NCBI GenBank assembly: GCA_016169945.1
Contig: JADLSH010000236.1
Location: forward strand, 4,264,001 to 4,328,000
Length of the DNA stretch: 64,000 bases
Reading direction: 5' to 3'
Source: Trachythela sp. YZ-2020
Taxonomy: Eukaryota; Cnidaria; Anthozoa; Malacalcyonacea; Clavulariidae
This document shows, piece by piece, positions 35,804 to 49,000 of the stretch (positions are counted from its first letter, which is position 1; the number at the start of each line of letters is the position of its first letter). The position numbers and the translations under genes were made by a program. The notes below the pieces were generated by a model. It made no database searches and was not told the DNA's origin. It saw only the letters and a list, made by a program, of their open reading frames with translations.

Positions 35804-37025
35804 ACTCCAATGCAACCCTGGTTATTGTGGTTATCCAAAACAGTATTTTAGGCAAATTTTGCACTATTTTCCAAACTTTGAATATACAAACTGAAAATTG
35901 GCTATTTTAACCGCGTTTTATTGCCAACTCCATTTGCAAATTACAGGAAAGGCTATCACCACCTGCAATGATTGCCTAGTGTAACTTTGACATGGCTTTT
36001 GTCACGTACAATTGTTGAATTCGAATAGATTCGGAACGTAGAAACTGACATTAAAACACATTGAGTGATCGAGAGTCGACAAATACGCTGATGAGCATGC
36101 GCGCGCAGTCTTATAGAATTGAAAAACATATTATGGGAAAAGCTCAGTCCTATACTTTTCAGTCCTAAGACGTCGAAATAGTCGGCTAAGACTAAGTCCT
36201 AAGACTGAAAAAAGTTTGGGTCAAGCTATACCGGGGGAAAAAACTGGGAAATGAAGAATATATGAGATGTTATTTAAGATCTCAAGTCCTTCAGGTCTTT
36301 TGCCGTTTTCCCTTTAGTTTTCGTTTCAAAATATGACTCAAAAACTGCTTCTTCAAGTGGGAGTGTGGGACTGAGAGCACACTTTTGCTAAACTAATTTA
36401 ATTTTAAATTATTCAAGTCACAAATAATAGAGAAACTTTCAGTTAACAGCTAAATTGAAAGCTATATATTAACAGGGAGAATATGAAGTTTATTGTCCAA
36501 CAATACCAACTTTTTCGAACGCGTCGAAAAAATAAAAAGTGGAGTAATTTGAAAGCTTGTGAACCGGCATTTTCTTAAAATGTTACTGTCTTTGTTGGAC
36601 GTATATAGACATAGTATTAATATGATGAACAAACAATTTACCATGGAAACTATATTTAAATATTTTCTTATTGAGCAGGTGGTATGAAAATTGAATTTCG
36701 GATATTTTCTTGACATTTGACAAGAGAAGAAATCTTGTAGTTGAAACGTGTGAAATAGCATATTTTGCTGCATGAAATAAAATATTAAGTAGTACAAATG
36801 TCACACTTTAGATGATCAGGGAAGATATCGCTATTTTATAATGTGTGCTGTTCTATTTGTTCGAAGCAGCTGATAATTTCAATGTAATTTACAACGCTGT
36901 TCTTTAGCTGCCGACTGGTCGTATATTATTCTATATTATGCATAATTAGCTGGAGATAGCTGGAAAGGTTGTGGAGTGTATTGCAAGTATCATGAAGAAA
37001 TCAATCAATCTTTTTTATGTCTTAA

Positions 37026-40000
37026 ATGGGTTGTACTGCATCAGTAAAGAAAAGTGAATCCAGTAAACAAAAGAATATCAAAGGTAATACTCGGTATTCC
37101 TAATTTTATTCATACATTATATTCATTATACTCAAAGTAAATCAGATTTTATAAACTTTCTTCTATATAAGAATATATAATACTTCTTTCAGCTTTGAAA
37201 GCAGCAATTTTGATACAAACTTGGTTTCGACGTCATCAAGCAAGGCTGGAAGCTCGCAGAAGATGTTCATGGAAAATCTTTCAAGCTTTAGAATACTCTG
37301 GAGAGATAGATCACGTTAAGGTTTGATTAATAACAAACACTGTATACACAGGCGCTAAATTAATACACGATAAATATACGTTTAAAAGTGAGAAACAAAA
37401 ACACATGTACGATAGCATTGCAATTTATATTTACAGAACGATATTAAGGAATTATTACTATGGTTCTTTTTTCCATGTTAAGTACATGTCATCATTACAC
37501 ACCTTAGCTAAACATATAGCTACCGTTATTTTATTGCAATAACCTCAAGCAATATATGCTCGCGTCATATAGTTAATTGTAACATTTCAACAACTCTATA
37601 TACTCGTATTGAGTGCTTCTATTTGAATAGTTATTTTACACGTTTGACAACTGTTTCTTTCCTGTACTTGTTCTTCGCGTGCATGCATGTTCTCCAAGAA
37701 ACCTTATCCAGAATATGGTTATGTTAAATTTTAAAACCTACAACTCATGACTCATGTCATGTTGTTCACAAGATCAAGAAGATTGCTCACTCAAGTGTAA
37801 GAATAAGTCTAATGTAGGTTTTCACGACTATATAAATATATATATACGTGTAAGTTTAGGTCTACGAAACGCAAAGAGTGCTCGACTGACAACATATAGT
37901 TAGAGCAAAATATAGATTTTCGCTTACCTCAGCCTGTTGTAGACCAGTTTTGAGGTAAGCGCGCTTGTCTGCAACAGGCTGTTTCATCTGTAAAAGAATC
38001 ATCAGGCAGTGACAAGTATCGAAAGAAATGACCGCTTATATGCTTCCGCCTGTTTACGTTATTCATTTCTATTTAACTTCAAAATGCGGCAATTTCGATT
38101 TGACTATATTCACTAAAGAATATCCCTATACCATCACAGGACGCTTATTTGAAGAATTTAATTGAAAAAGTGTAAAGTGTTATAAAATGTATGAGATGGA
38201 AAGCTAATTTCTTTCTTAAAAACAAAAAAAGTGAAAACCAAAACAACCATTTCGGCCTTGCGTCCAACAAAACACCTCCTTCTATTCCGGAAATGAAACC
38301 TTTCGAAGACGACCTTATAAAACTAACTGCATGAGTCGAAAATTTACAATTTCGGCCATCTAGGAACCAATTTCAGAAATCTTTGACTAACGATCTAAAG
38401 AAAATCAATTCGTCTCCCAACATTTTCATTTTTGCAGACAAAACACATACAACAAGCTCTTACATGACAACATCACAAAAACATATAAGCATGGATCCGA
38501 GGGCACTATAGATGAAATTGATTCAGAACTAAAAAACATTTCGAACGATTTTGGAATCGGCGACAGAATTGAAAAATGAAAAAACGCGAAGCATTTATAT
38601 CTTTAAAAGATCACAAAGAAAATTTCGAAAACAATCCAAAATGCCGATTAATTAATCCCGCTAAAAGCGAATCCGGAAAAATAAGCAAAGTTATTTTGGA
38701 CAAAATTAAATCAATGGAGAAATACACAACAAGTTATTCAGTGGTTTGGCAATATAAAAGATAAGGACATGCAGACAAAGTTTTATTTCGTTTGACATTG
38801 TCGATTTCTACCCATCCATTTCTGAAAAACTATTGGACCAAGCTTGATCTTGGGCTTCAAATTTGGCTACTCTACCTGAAAACGATATTTCAATAATAAA
38901 ACACGCTAGAAAATCTCTCCTTTTCAATACCGGAATTTCATGGATAAAAAAAGATAGCAAGAGTTTGTTTGACGTTACCATGGGCAGTTTCGACGGCGCG
39001 GAAATTTGTGAGTTAGTAGGCGTTTTCATTTTAAACCACATGAGCAAGAAATTTGGCAAAGAAAGCATCGGCCTATATAGAGATGACGGTTTGGCTATTA
39101 TAAAGAGTAAATCAGCACGTTTAGCAGACAAAACAAGGAAAGATCTCCACAAAATTTTCGAGCAGTTTGACCTAAAAATTACCGCCGAATCAAATTTACG
39201 CATAGTAAACTTTTTAGATGTAACTTTCGACCTTAACAATGGAAAGCCCTATAGAAAGCCCAATGACGATCCACTATACATAAATATGCACTCTAATCAC
39301 CCACCGAGCATCACAAGGCAACTATACCTGCATCAATTAACAAGCGCATCGCACGTCTTTCATCAGATGAGCAAACTTTTCAGGAATCTGCACCCATATA
39401 TCAGAACGCACTTAGGCATAGCAACTTTAATCGTGAACTTAGCTACACTCAGCACACACCACAACAAGAACGCAGGAATATAAGGCAACGCAAGATTGCC
39501 TTGCAAGAGGCATGACATTTAGTAGCTGGCATAAGCATACATGGATCTTCATCATTATAATATTATTCATCATTGAGGGCCCTGTATCGGTTCCAAAATC
39601 CCGCCATCCCGACCAATTTTCTCTTTAAATCCCGTTTCCCGCCATGCTTAATCCAAATTTCACGCTCCCATTCTTTTTCCTGATAATGCTTCGAACCAGC
39701 AGAATTTAGAGGTTTTCAAAGAACGTTGCAACACAATGGAGTAAAGTTGAATATACTAGAAATCATTAGAGTCGAAAAATAATAAAGATTTTTTTCTCGG
39801 CATCTCGTTCGATAGGACTGATAGTAGAAGCCAAGAAGGTGTTTGTAGATGGAATATTCGAACGAAAATGTATATACATTTTTAGACCTAGCCATGAGCA
39901 GTTGCGAAAAATGCAACTTTAGGCCCTCTGGCAGGAATCGAACCTCATGCGGCCCTGCGATTCCGGTGCAACGCTCCAACCAACTGAGCTACAGAGTCCA

Positions 40001-43000
40001 GTCTCGACATTGTACACGATTTCATTTGTGGGCAAATTAATATACAGAAACTGTTTGATTTCATTTCAATTATGGTAATTTTGTGAAGAGCTATACAGCC
40101 TATACTATGTGTTTGCATTTACCATTTACTTGTCGACTGACAACTACCGGTAGCATGTGCATGTTTTAATTAAAGCGAGAAGAAAACGTGGAAAATGACA
40201 CGTAAACTTAACAGTAACATCATCAACAATAAATAACGCACATATAAATATTTTATCTAGCTCTGCAAGTTTTTTAATGAATTAATATCAAAACAAGCTG
40301 CTTCTTCAACAGGTATGAGTGGTCTTGTAGTTGTACCTTATCTGAAGTTTACTGTTTCCTAATTTCACCACGTCGTTGGAATACTAGCTGGGAGTTTTCC
40401 TCTCATTATTTCTATGGCTATGCTTCTATATTCTATAGATAATTTTTAACTAGTGAAATATAGTGTGGCCTGCGAGCGGTCTGCCCTATCCTATCCCCAA
40501 AAATTCGGGAAAGGTGTCTGTGAAACGACGTTCACAATTGTGTTCTGTTTGTATAATATCAATATATTATCTGTTTGCATAATATCTTCAAGACTACAAA
40601 TATTTACCATATCCCAATTTAAATTTCACAAATACTATGAATATATAATGACTCAATGAGTAATAAATATCTGTTTAATATAGTTCAGTATATCACAAAT
40701 GAAGAACGTCTACTGGATATTTATGCAGATCCAGCCGAAATAGAAATAGATGAGAATTATTCTGGACCTGAAATAAATTTTCCACTGGACTTGGACAGCG
40801 TATATGACCTCATTCGTTACTTTCAGCAGGGAAAGGTATCAGACTGATTATACAAATGCGAGTAGAAATAATCATGAAATATTTTATAATTATATTATTA
40901 TTTCTGATTTCTGTTTATTATATCAGGTTTTAAAATTTGTGCTGTTTGTTTTACCCTTGTCTGCGGTGCAAGTTTTCTGTCTGCAGGAATGAAGATATAT
41001 TCGACAAAGTTTTTATCATTTTACGTGACGTAACAACTCTTTTGTTTTGACTGGGACACAAATCGTGATCTTTAGTCTAATGACGTCATATATTTATAAC
41101 ATAGACGGATCGTCTGTATCTCAATGGATGGATTATCCGCCTCAGTATACGCCGTTGTCTACCATGTCGTCTGTATCTCAATGGATGGATTATCCGCCTC
41201 AGTATACGCCGTTGTCTACCATGTCGTCTGTATCTCAATGGATGGATTATCCACCTCAGTATACGCCGTTGCTGCACAAACGAATAATTTCTTAACGCAA
41301 GTTCGTCCAGACGAATCAACCGTATCTGTATAAATTGAGCCAATATCAATGAGAGATAAATAATATACATATTTTCTATGCCATGTCTTTAAGTTTGTTA
41401 CCAAACAAATACTGAATATAAAATGTACGAATTGTGTTCTTTTTCTGTTTCAAGATTCTCCATGTGAAATATGCTTTACTAATTTTGCATGAAACAAGAA
41501 ATAAACTTCGGGATTTCCCGAATGTCAGAAGAACAACAACTTCGATCACCAATCAAATTACTATTTGTGGTAAGTACGACGAAGATGTTAGTTAACGTAT
41601 AATTCCAATTAGAAACGATAAATCATAGTATGAATTAAAATAAAGTTAGTTTAGTGTTCGTGAAGTCTACCATTATAATCTTGTTATAACCAGGGGTGTA
41701 GTGGAGAGGGGGGGGTGGCTCAGGGGGGCTGAAACCCCCTTGTTAAAATTCCATGTTGATTTTTTTTGCTGATTGTATAATCGTAACCTGGAACGTTCTT
41801 TGGAACTGTACTGTTAAAATGATTTTAGTAATCTCTACTTTATCAATTTGATCCTACCATTAGATGATTTATGTGACTCTAGCATGAAGTAGCTTTGCTA
41901 TGCTATAAGTTAAACCCTTTCTTCATTTAAAAACACTGCTTGAATAATTACTAGAACCAAAAATAGATATATAGCTCCCCTTGTTAGCGTTCCAGGACTA
42001 CACCGCTGGACTATAATGCATATAAATGAGCAACAAATGTATTTCATTTCGCAGGTGATCTTCATGGCAGTTATGACGATTTGATGATCATTTTTGAAAA
42101 GGTACTACTGACGATATCCTGAGTTTTTGTTATTGGCGGATAAATAGAACGTATACTCATGTCTTTTGAGAAATAAATAGAACGCTCTCTTTCGAAACGA
42201 GCAAATAAGCTTTAATATTAAAAGGCTGATGAGACAGATCCATAAACCTCGTTTCGTGTTTCATTACAACTACCAGTAACCACTTCTACCGATATAGTAA
42301 ATTGTTAGAGGGCTTTAGATGACTGTATCTTATGTTATATCATTTTAATGTTATGTCTATTTTAGAACAGTGCTCCTTCGTGTGACAATCCTTACATATT
42401 CAATGGAGATCTGGTTGATCGTGGTCCATGCTCAGTCGAAATTATTCTTGTTATTTTTGCGTTCTTTCTTCTTTATCCCAACCATGTTTTTATCAACAGA
42501 GGCAATCATGAAGATCATATCATGAACTCAAGGTAACTCTGTGTACATATTACATTACAGTGGATATTTCTCCTTCTTCCTTCTCCTTCTCGGTCTTCTT
42601 CTTTCTCGTTCTCCTTCTTTTTCTTTTCTTCTTCCTATTATTATTTCCATTTCTCCACTGGTTATAGGGCCTATGGGGGTCGAGCTTGCCTGTTTATCGT
42701 CCCCCCTGTGTCGTCTCTTGTATCATTCTCCGCAATTCTAATATTTTCCATAATCTTGTTTATTCCATCTCCCAATCTTATGCTTTTCCTTCTTTTGGAT
42801 CTTTTTCCTCTTGCAGGTTCCTTCCATGTAAAGGTTCCTTTTAAGTTTTATTTTCTATTATCCATTCTATTATATTACAGTAGATATAGGAAATACATGC
42901 ACTATAGGTATGTATTAGGGCTTATACTATAGCTCCTATAAACCAAACTGCTGTTGACTTACGTTTTACATGCTTTTAAATGAACTCTTGTCTAATGTAT

Positions 43001-46000
43001 GCACTGTATTTGGCACACTGGTGTGTGCATGTGCCTCTCACCTCTGAACTAGTAAGTTGGGGTAGTAGACGTATAGGGAGAACTGTTTAGAACTGATAGA
43101 GTTATTTTATACATAAAGAAGTTTCAAAATCGATGCGAGAGATGAACCAGGCGGGAATCGTAATGAGCGAAAGACGAAACGTTAGTTCTTTAATAAATCT
43201 TTTTTAAATTTCATTTTATGATGGTTCTTTTACGTGCATTATGCTGGACATTGATTTTTATTATAAAGCTTTCGATTCTGTGCCTCACAACAAACTCGTA
43301 TCGAAGCTGAAGACTCATGGAATCTCTGGTCCACTTCTTAAATGGTTTGCCGATTACCTTCGTGATCGCAAGCAGCGTGTCGTTGTCGAAGGAGTTTCTT
43401 CATCTTTCCTTAGCGTTACGTCTGGTGTACCGCAAGTAGTGTCGTAGGTCCTCTTTCATTATTTACGTGAATGATCTCCCAGAAGTTACTAAGAACGGTA
43501 CTGTTGCACTTTTTGCTGATGATAGTAAATATTATCGTGCAATTCAATCACAAGCTGATCGAAATCTTCTCCAGCATGATCTAGATTCCATGTACAACTG
43601 GTCTTTGTCTTGGCAACTGAAATTTAATGTATCAAAAACATACCTGCTAAGGATATCCCGCAAACGTAACCCCCCAACTCATTCCTATTATCTCAACAAT
43701 GAACCAGTTAAAAATGTAGCGAATCAAGTCGACTTGGGCGTTGTTGTCAGCAATGATCTTAAGTAGTCTCCTCATATTGCCAGATGTACTGCTAAAGCCA
43801 ACCGCTTACTTGGCTTTCTTCGCAGAAATTGCACCCAAATGACTGATACTCGTTGCCGTCGGCTCCTCTATCTCGCACTCGTTCGATCTCACCTGTCTTA
43901 TGCCCTCAAGTTTCTTATGCCGTTCTTACAATTTAAACTGTTGTTCCTAAATTTTTTCCCTTTAATATGTAAATAGTGTATTGTCCTTGTCATTAATTTA
44001 TGTCTATTCCGTAATGTTCTGTAACTTTTGTCAGGTTGGTCTTCATATGGGACCCATGTCCTGTTGACCACACCTTCAACCATGCGTGTATAAACTTTCT
44101 GTATTCTGTGGTTGTAAGTAAATATATAAAATAACTTACATTAAACTAAATTGCTCTTCTTTCATTCAGGTATGGGTTCTCCAAGGAAGTCATAAAAAAG
44201 TACAAAGTAAAAACATCTGAAATTTAATGAATTTGGTCACAATTTTCATTTGCAATCTACATTTTATGAATAAATCTTAACGATGTTTCATATATTACCA
44301 GAGCCATGCGTGCAAGATGATCAGGGTCATAGAAGATGTATTTTCATGGCTTACAATAGCTACTGTAGTTGATAATGAGATTCTTGTTGTTCATGGTGGA
44401 GTCTCAGATATCACTGATCTTAATTATGTGGATAACATTAATAGACATAAGGTAACATAAAATAAATAAATATACAAGGAACTTCTCTTGGTTAATAACC
44501 GCCCTTTTTATACTTGTATATATACAGTAAACCCATATATTATATCTGTCCCAACGCTACCAAAGTACTATCTGAGCCTCGTACAGGTCGGTGGGATCCC
44601 AACTGTATAAGTTATAAAATTAGCTCGTTCATTTTGTAATAGGACTGCAGAAATGATCCCTCATTAACTACGTTCAGTGAATCATTATAAGGAATGTAAA
44701 AAATGACTATTGCTCAAAATCAGTCTGTACAAAAATCCCTTCGGCCTGATATTTCTCTGTTCAGAGTTCTTGCCTAGTTACAAGTACTTGGTGATTTTTA
44801 ATCGTATATATATTTCTTAGTACACGTCGGTACTGAAGCCAGATTTTCTTGAAACCAATCCCGACAACATTGATTACGACGAATGGAGACAAGTACGTTT
44901 TGAAAAAGTTATATCTTTCAGTTGACTATTATGTGTCATACTTTTATCATACTAGGTTTTTCTACTTTTGCAAATAGTTTTTATATCCGAGCATGCGCAA
45001 GATACAATACAAGCGTGCGAGTTGTTGGGTGTAAGCTGTAGCTATGAATTGAGAGCTTGGCGTTCGTATTTGATATATCAAGGTTCTAATTCGTAATAAC
45101 CATGTACAAAACAATGTAAAATAGATAGCTTAGGATATTTCAAAACTTCCAGACTATTGGATGTAATATAGAAAACATTGTCATCAATTGATAAGCGGGC
45201 TTATGACTGAACTGAACTGAAAGTAAATTTCAGTGAGCGTTATTGAAAGGCACATGCACTAACCACTGTGCCACCAATACCCCACATTTACTTAACGTTA
45301 CGTATTTTTGTAGGTGCTAGACTTGTTATGGAGCGATCCTTTATCAAAACCTGGCTGTACCGTGAACTCATATCGTGGTGGTGGATGTTATTTTGGACCG
45401 GATGTAACAAAGAAAGTACTTGAACGTCATGGTTTAAAGCTCATTGTTAGATCACATGAATGCTGTCTTGAAGGACACGACTCAACGCATGGTGGCAAGG
45501 TGCGTGGAAAACCTCGTACCAAAGTTATTCTAATAGACGCCTACTAGCTAATAAACGCGCCTTACGTTGAAAATTTAAGTTCCTTGTAGGTTTGCATGGC
45601 GACAATAGATATGGTTGTTTTGTTTTGTGAAAAACACCAAGTTTATATATTTGGCAAAGCTTTTCATCAGTCCTCTCTAATAAATGCCCTTCTCTAATAA
45701 ACGCACTTCTCTAATTAACGCCCCTCTCCAATAAACGCCCCTCTCCAGTACACCCCTATCTCTAATTAACGCCCATTTCCAGTAAATGCGCTTCTTCAAT
45801 AGACTCCATCTTTAATGTACTTCCTTCTCTAATTAACACCTCTCTCTCTCTCTGAAAACTCCTGTCTCTAATAACGCCGCTCTCTAACAAGAGCCCCTCT
45901 CTAACAAACGCTTCTCTCTGATAAACGAGTCTCTCCAACAAACAGTCTCCCTAACAGACGAGTCTCTCTAATAAAAGAGTCTCTCTAACAAACAGTCTCC

Positions 46001-49000
46001 CTAACAGACGAGTCTCTCTAATAAAGAGTCTCCCTAACAAACAGTCTCCCTAACAGACGAGTCTCTCTAATAAAGAGTCTCTCCAACAAACAGTCTCCCT
46101 AACAGACGAGTCTCTCTAATAAAAGAGTCTCTCCAACAAACAGTCTCCCTAACAGACGAGTCTCTCCAATAAACGAGTCTCTCTAACAAACAGTCTCCCT
46201 AACAGACGAGTCTCTCTAATAAAGAGTCTCTCTAACAAACAGTCTCCCTAACAGACGAGTCTCTCTAATAAAAGAGTCTCTCTAATAAAAGAGTCTCTAA
46301 TAAACGAGTCTCTCGAATAAACGAGTGTCTCTAATAAACGCTCCCCGAAAATAATATCAGATGGGTCCCTTGCATGACAAAAAATCCAAAGATTAACTTT
46401 GATGAAATTACCTTATTCTTGTGACATTTCTAGGTGCTTACTGTATTCTCTGCGTCAAACTACTATGAGAAAGGCAGTAACAAAGGAGCATACATGAAAA
46501 TTTTACCAAATGTTAAACCATATTTTGTCGAGTATACTGGAATGCAGTGTATGAAGAAATTTAACTTTGTTGAAAGGTAAGTAAGTACGTAATACCCAAT
46601 CGTAAGGTCGTTGATCTAATCACAAGAGGTGTTGACGACATCTAGCGACACAGTCGTGGTTAGTGCAGATCAGTGGGTTAGTACACGTCACCTCTGCGAC
46701 CAGGGTTCGAATCCTGCAATATGTCAGTTGTCTGAGCATATATCTAACTGCGCCTCAGTCGCATGTGAGAAGAATGCTCGTAGTTTGTCTCACGCAAACA
46801 CCATTTACAATGTTGTAAATAACAACAATAATATTCGACCTGAAGACGTTTAGCGTATTATTAGGGCCATTTATACGGGAGAAAATAAGTCGCGACTTAG
46901 TCGTTGACTTACTTTTACCTTATCAGTAGAAAGATCAGATCTTAGCTGTCAAATGATACCTTTCCTGTATCATTGCGGACAAAAATGGCCAAATACGAAA
47001 AGGTATCATTTGACAGTTAAAGACCTAAACTCAATATCTAAAGCACGGTATCCTGCTAAAATTGGATTACCTTTTTCTATACACCCTTCATGTATAACTA
47101 AATAAATCTTGAATACAAATTGAAATCAATATCTGCGAAAACTGTCGAGAAACATCGCCTTGGTTCCATGCATGTCAAAATGCAGGATTTGATGAAAAAT
47201 ATGATCAAACAAATACGATCAACCACATAATCATGGTGCACTTTACAGATAATTGAAAAAAAATAATAACGAAAAGTCTATCATGGCCATATATGTATTT
47301 TACTCCAAATGGAAATCCTGCTTTTCTCACGAAATCAAGCCCAGAAATCACATGCATAATTATGTGAAATAAGAATCCGATCTAACAAATCTAAACCAGA
47401 TTTTTATCAAACATTAATTTTCCAGGATCAGCAGAGTTGAAGAGTCTGCACTTCGTGAGTTGAGAAAATTGATATTTTCACATAAAGATTCACTTCTTCA
47501 AGGATTTAGAAAACATGACACTGAACAGACAGGTAAAATATTAGTGCTGATATTGGCGTTTGAAATGTCGAGTAAACATCAAATTTTGCTTGCTCATATA
47601 GAGGACTGGATGAGGAATGAAGGCAATATTATTGGAAATTGCTAACAGTTAGTTATTTGTTATATTTGTGGGCCACAAATACAATTTAAGAATATAAATA
47701 ATATTGTATTACTCTCGTTAAATGAAGTATATATAAACAATTAAACTTATTCGGCCAATATATTGGTGATATAATTACATCCATGTTAAATGTTCACGCA
47801 TGCGCGAGAGTGCACAAGGTTGATAGGAAGACAATTGCTTTGTTGCGATTATGGTATGAAAGTTACGCGTGAAAGTAACAAATACCCTTTACCAACTTAA
47901 AACACCCTTTAAGAATCTTAAGTCTTAATGCAAAATATTCCACTTGAAAATTTGAAACATCAAATAATCAGTAACGATCGTTTATCTGCTACCTTAGGAT
48001 TTATAACTGTTCTTGAATGGACGAATGTGATGGAACGAGTGGTAGAAATACAACTACCCTGGAGTATGATACGTAAACAGATCTCAGTTGGAATGAAAGA
48101 TGGTAAAGTTGATTATGAATCTTGTCTTGATCGATATCAGATTGAGGCTATGTTTTCCAAGGTAAGACCCTGTTCCGGATTGTTGAGTGCACTGCGATAG
48201 TGAGAGGTTGTTATGAGAGGTATGTAGATGGTAAAACATCAGCCTGCAATGATATAGACTCTATGACGATAAAAAGCTTTTGTGATCACGTGTTTTCCAC
48301 AAAAAAAATTGGAACGATTGGTGCATGATTGGTGAAACGATAATTATGTAAAAATAATGTTTGTTTAATAGTTCCGTGCAGTGGGTTCAATAACTTCCAT
48401 TTACAAACACAGAGCACGAGTACTCACTTACTCAAACACACACGGATGCAACACAGCAACAGGCACGCAATGCATGCAAATTATAGTGTAACTAGTATTC
48501 TCAATATAAGAACAAATGAGTGATACTATAAATTAACATATATGGATAATTTAGCCTCGGCCGCATGCGACTTGATGGCAAACGGCAGAATACCCAATAG
48601 TTTTATAAAGCAAGGTTGTTAAATGAGATCGTGAGGGATAATTGGCGCAAGTCATAAATAACCAGTTTTCATTACTGTCACGTCCCCTCTCCACCCCTCA
48701 TTACTACCTCCCAATCTCTTGACGTGCTCTGCTAAGTATTGCTAATTTTGCCGTTTTCCACTGAGTTGCCTCATGCGGAGGTAGCGAGGAAAAATTACAC
48801 ATTTAGATATTTCGAATCCCGCTCGAAAAAGCGAATTTCCCTTTATTCTCTGTAGTGTACAAATTAGCATGAAAATATTTTGCAAACTAATAAGCTGTAA
48901 CACTTTGGATTTTCATGAACAGAAAGGGAACTTCATTGAAGCCTTGTATCGACACAGAAATACTTTTGAAACTATATTCAGAGTTATGGACAAGAACAAT

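Larger units (their letters stand above)
32226..37025. other. divergent intergenic region between DTYMK and PPEF
   Basis: The two genes are transcribed away from each other. Apart from the E2F site next to DTYMK, the region holds a SINE B head, a 373-bp MITE, a 114-bp inverted repeat and a 776-bp hAT element. No exon was recognised; the 36462-36804 minus ORFs look like chance AT-rich frames. Confidence 0.55.

Noticed and set aside
41047..41295. ORF with three 19-residue repeats
   Set aside because: Produced by a 57-bp minisatellite inside PPEF intron 3; open in several frames and not in phase with the gene.
45530..46345. CRISPR-like array
   Set aside because: The units are contiguous with no unique spacers, and the sequence is a eukaryotic intron.
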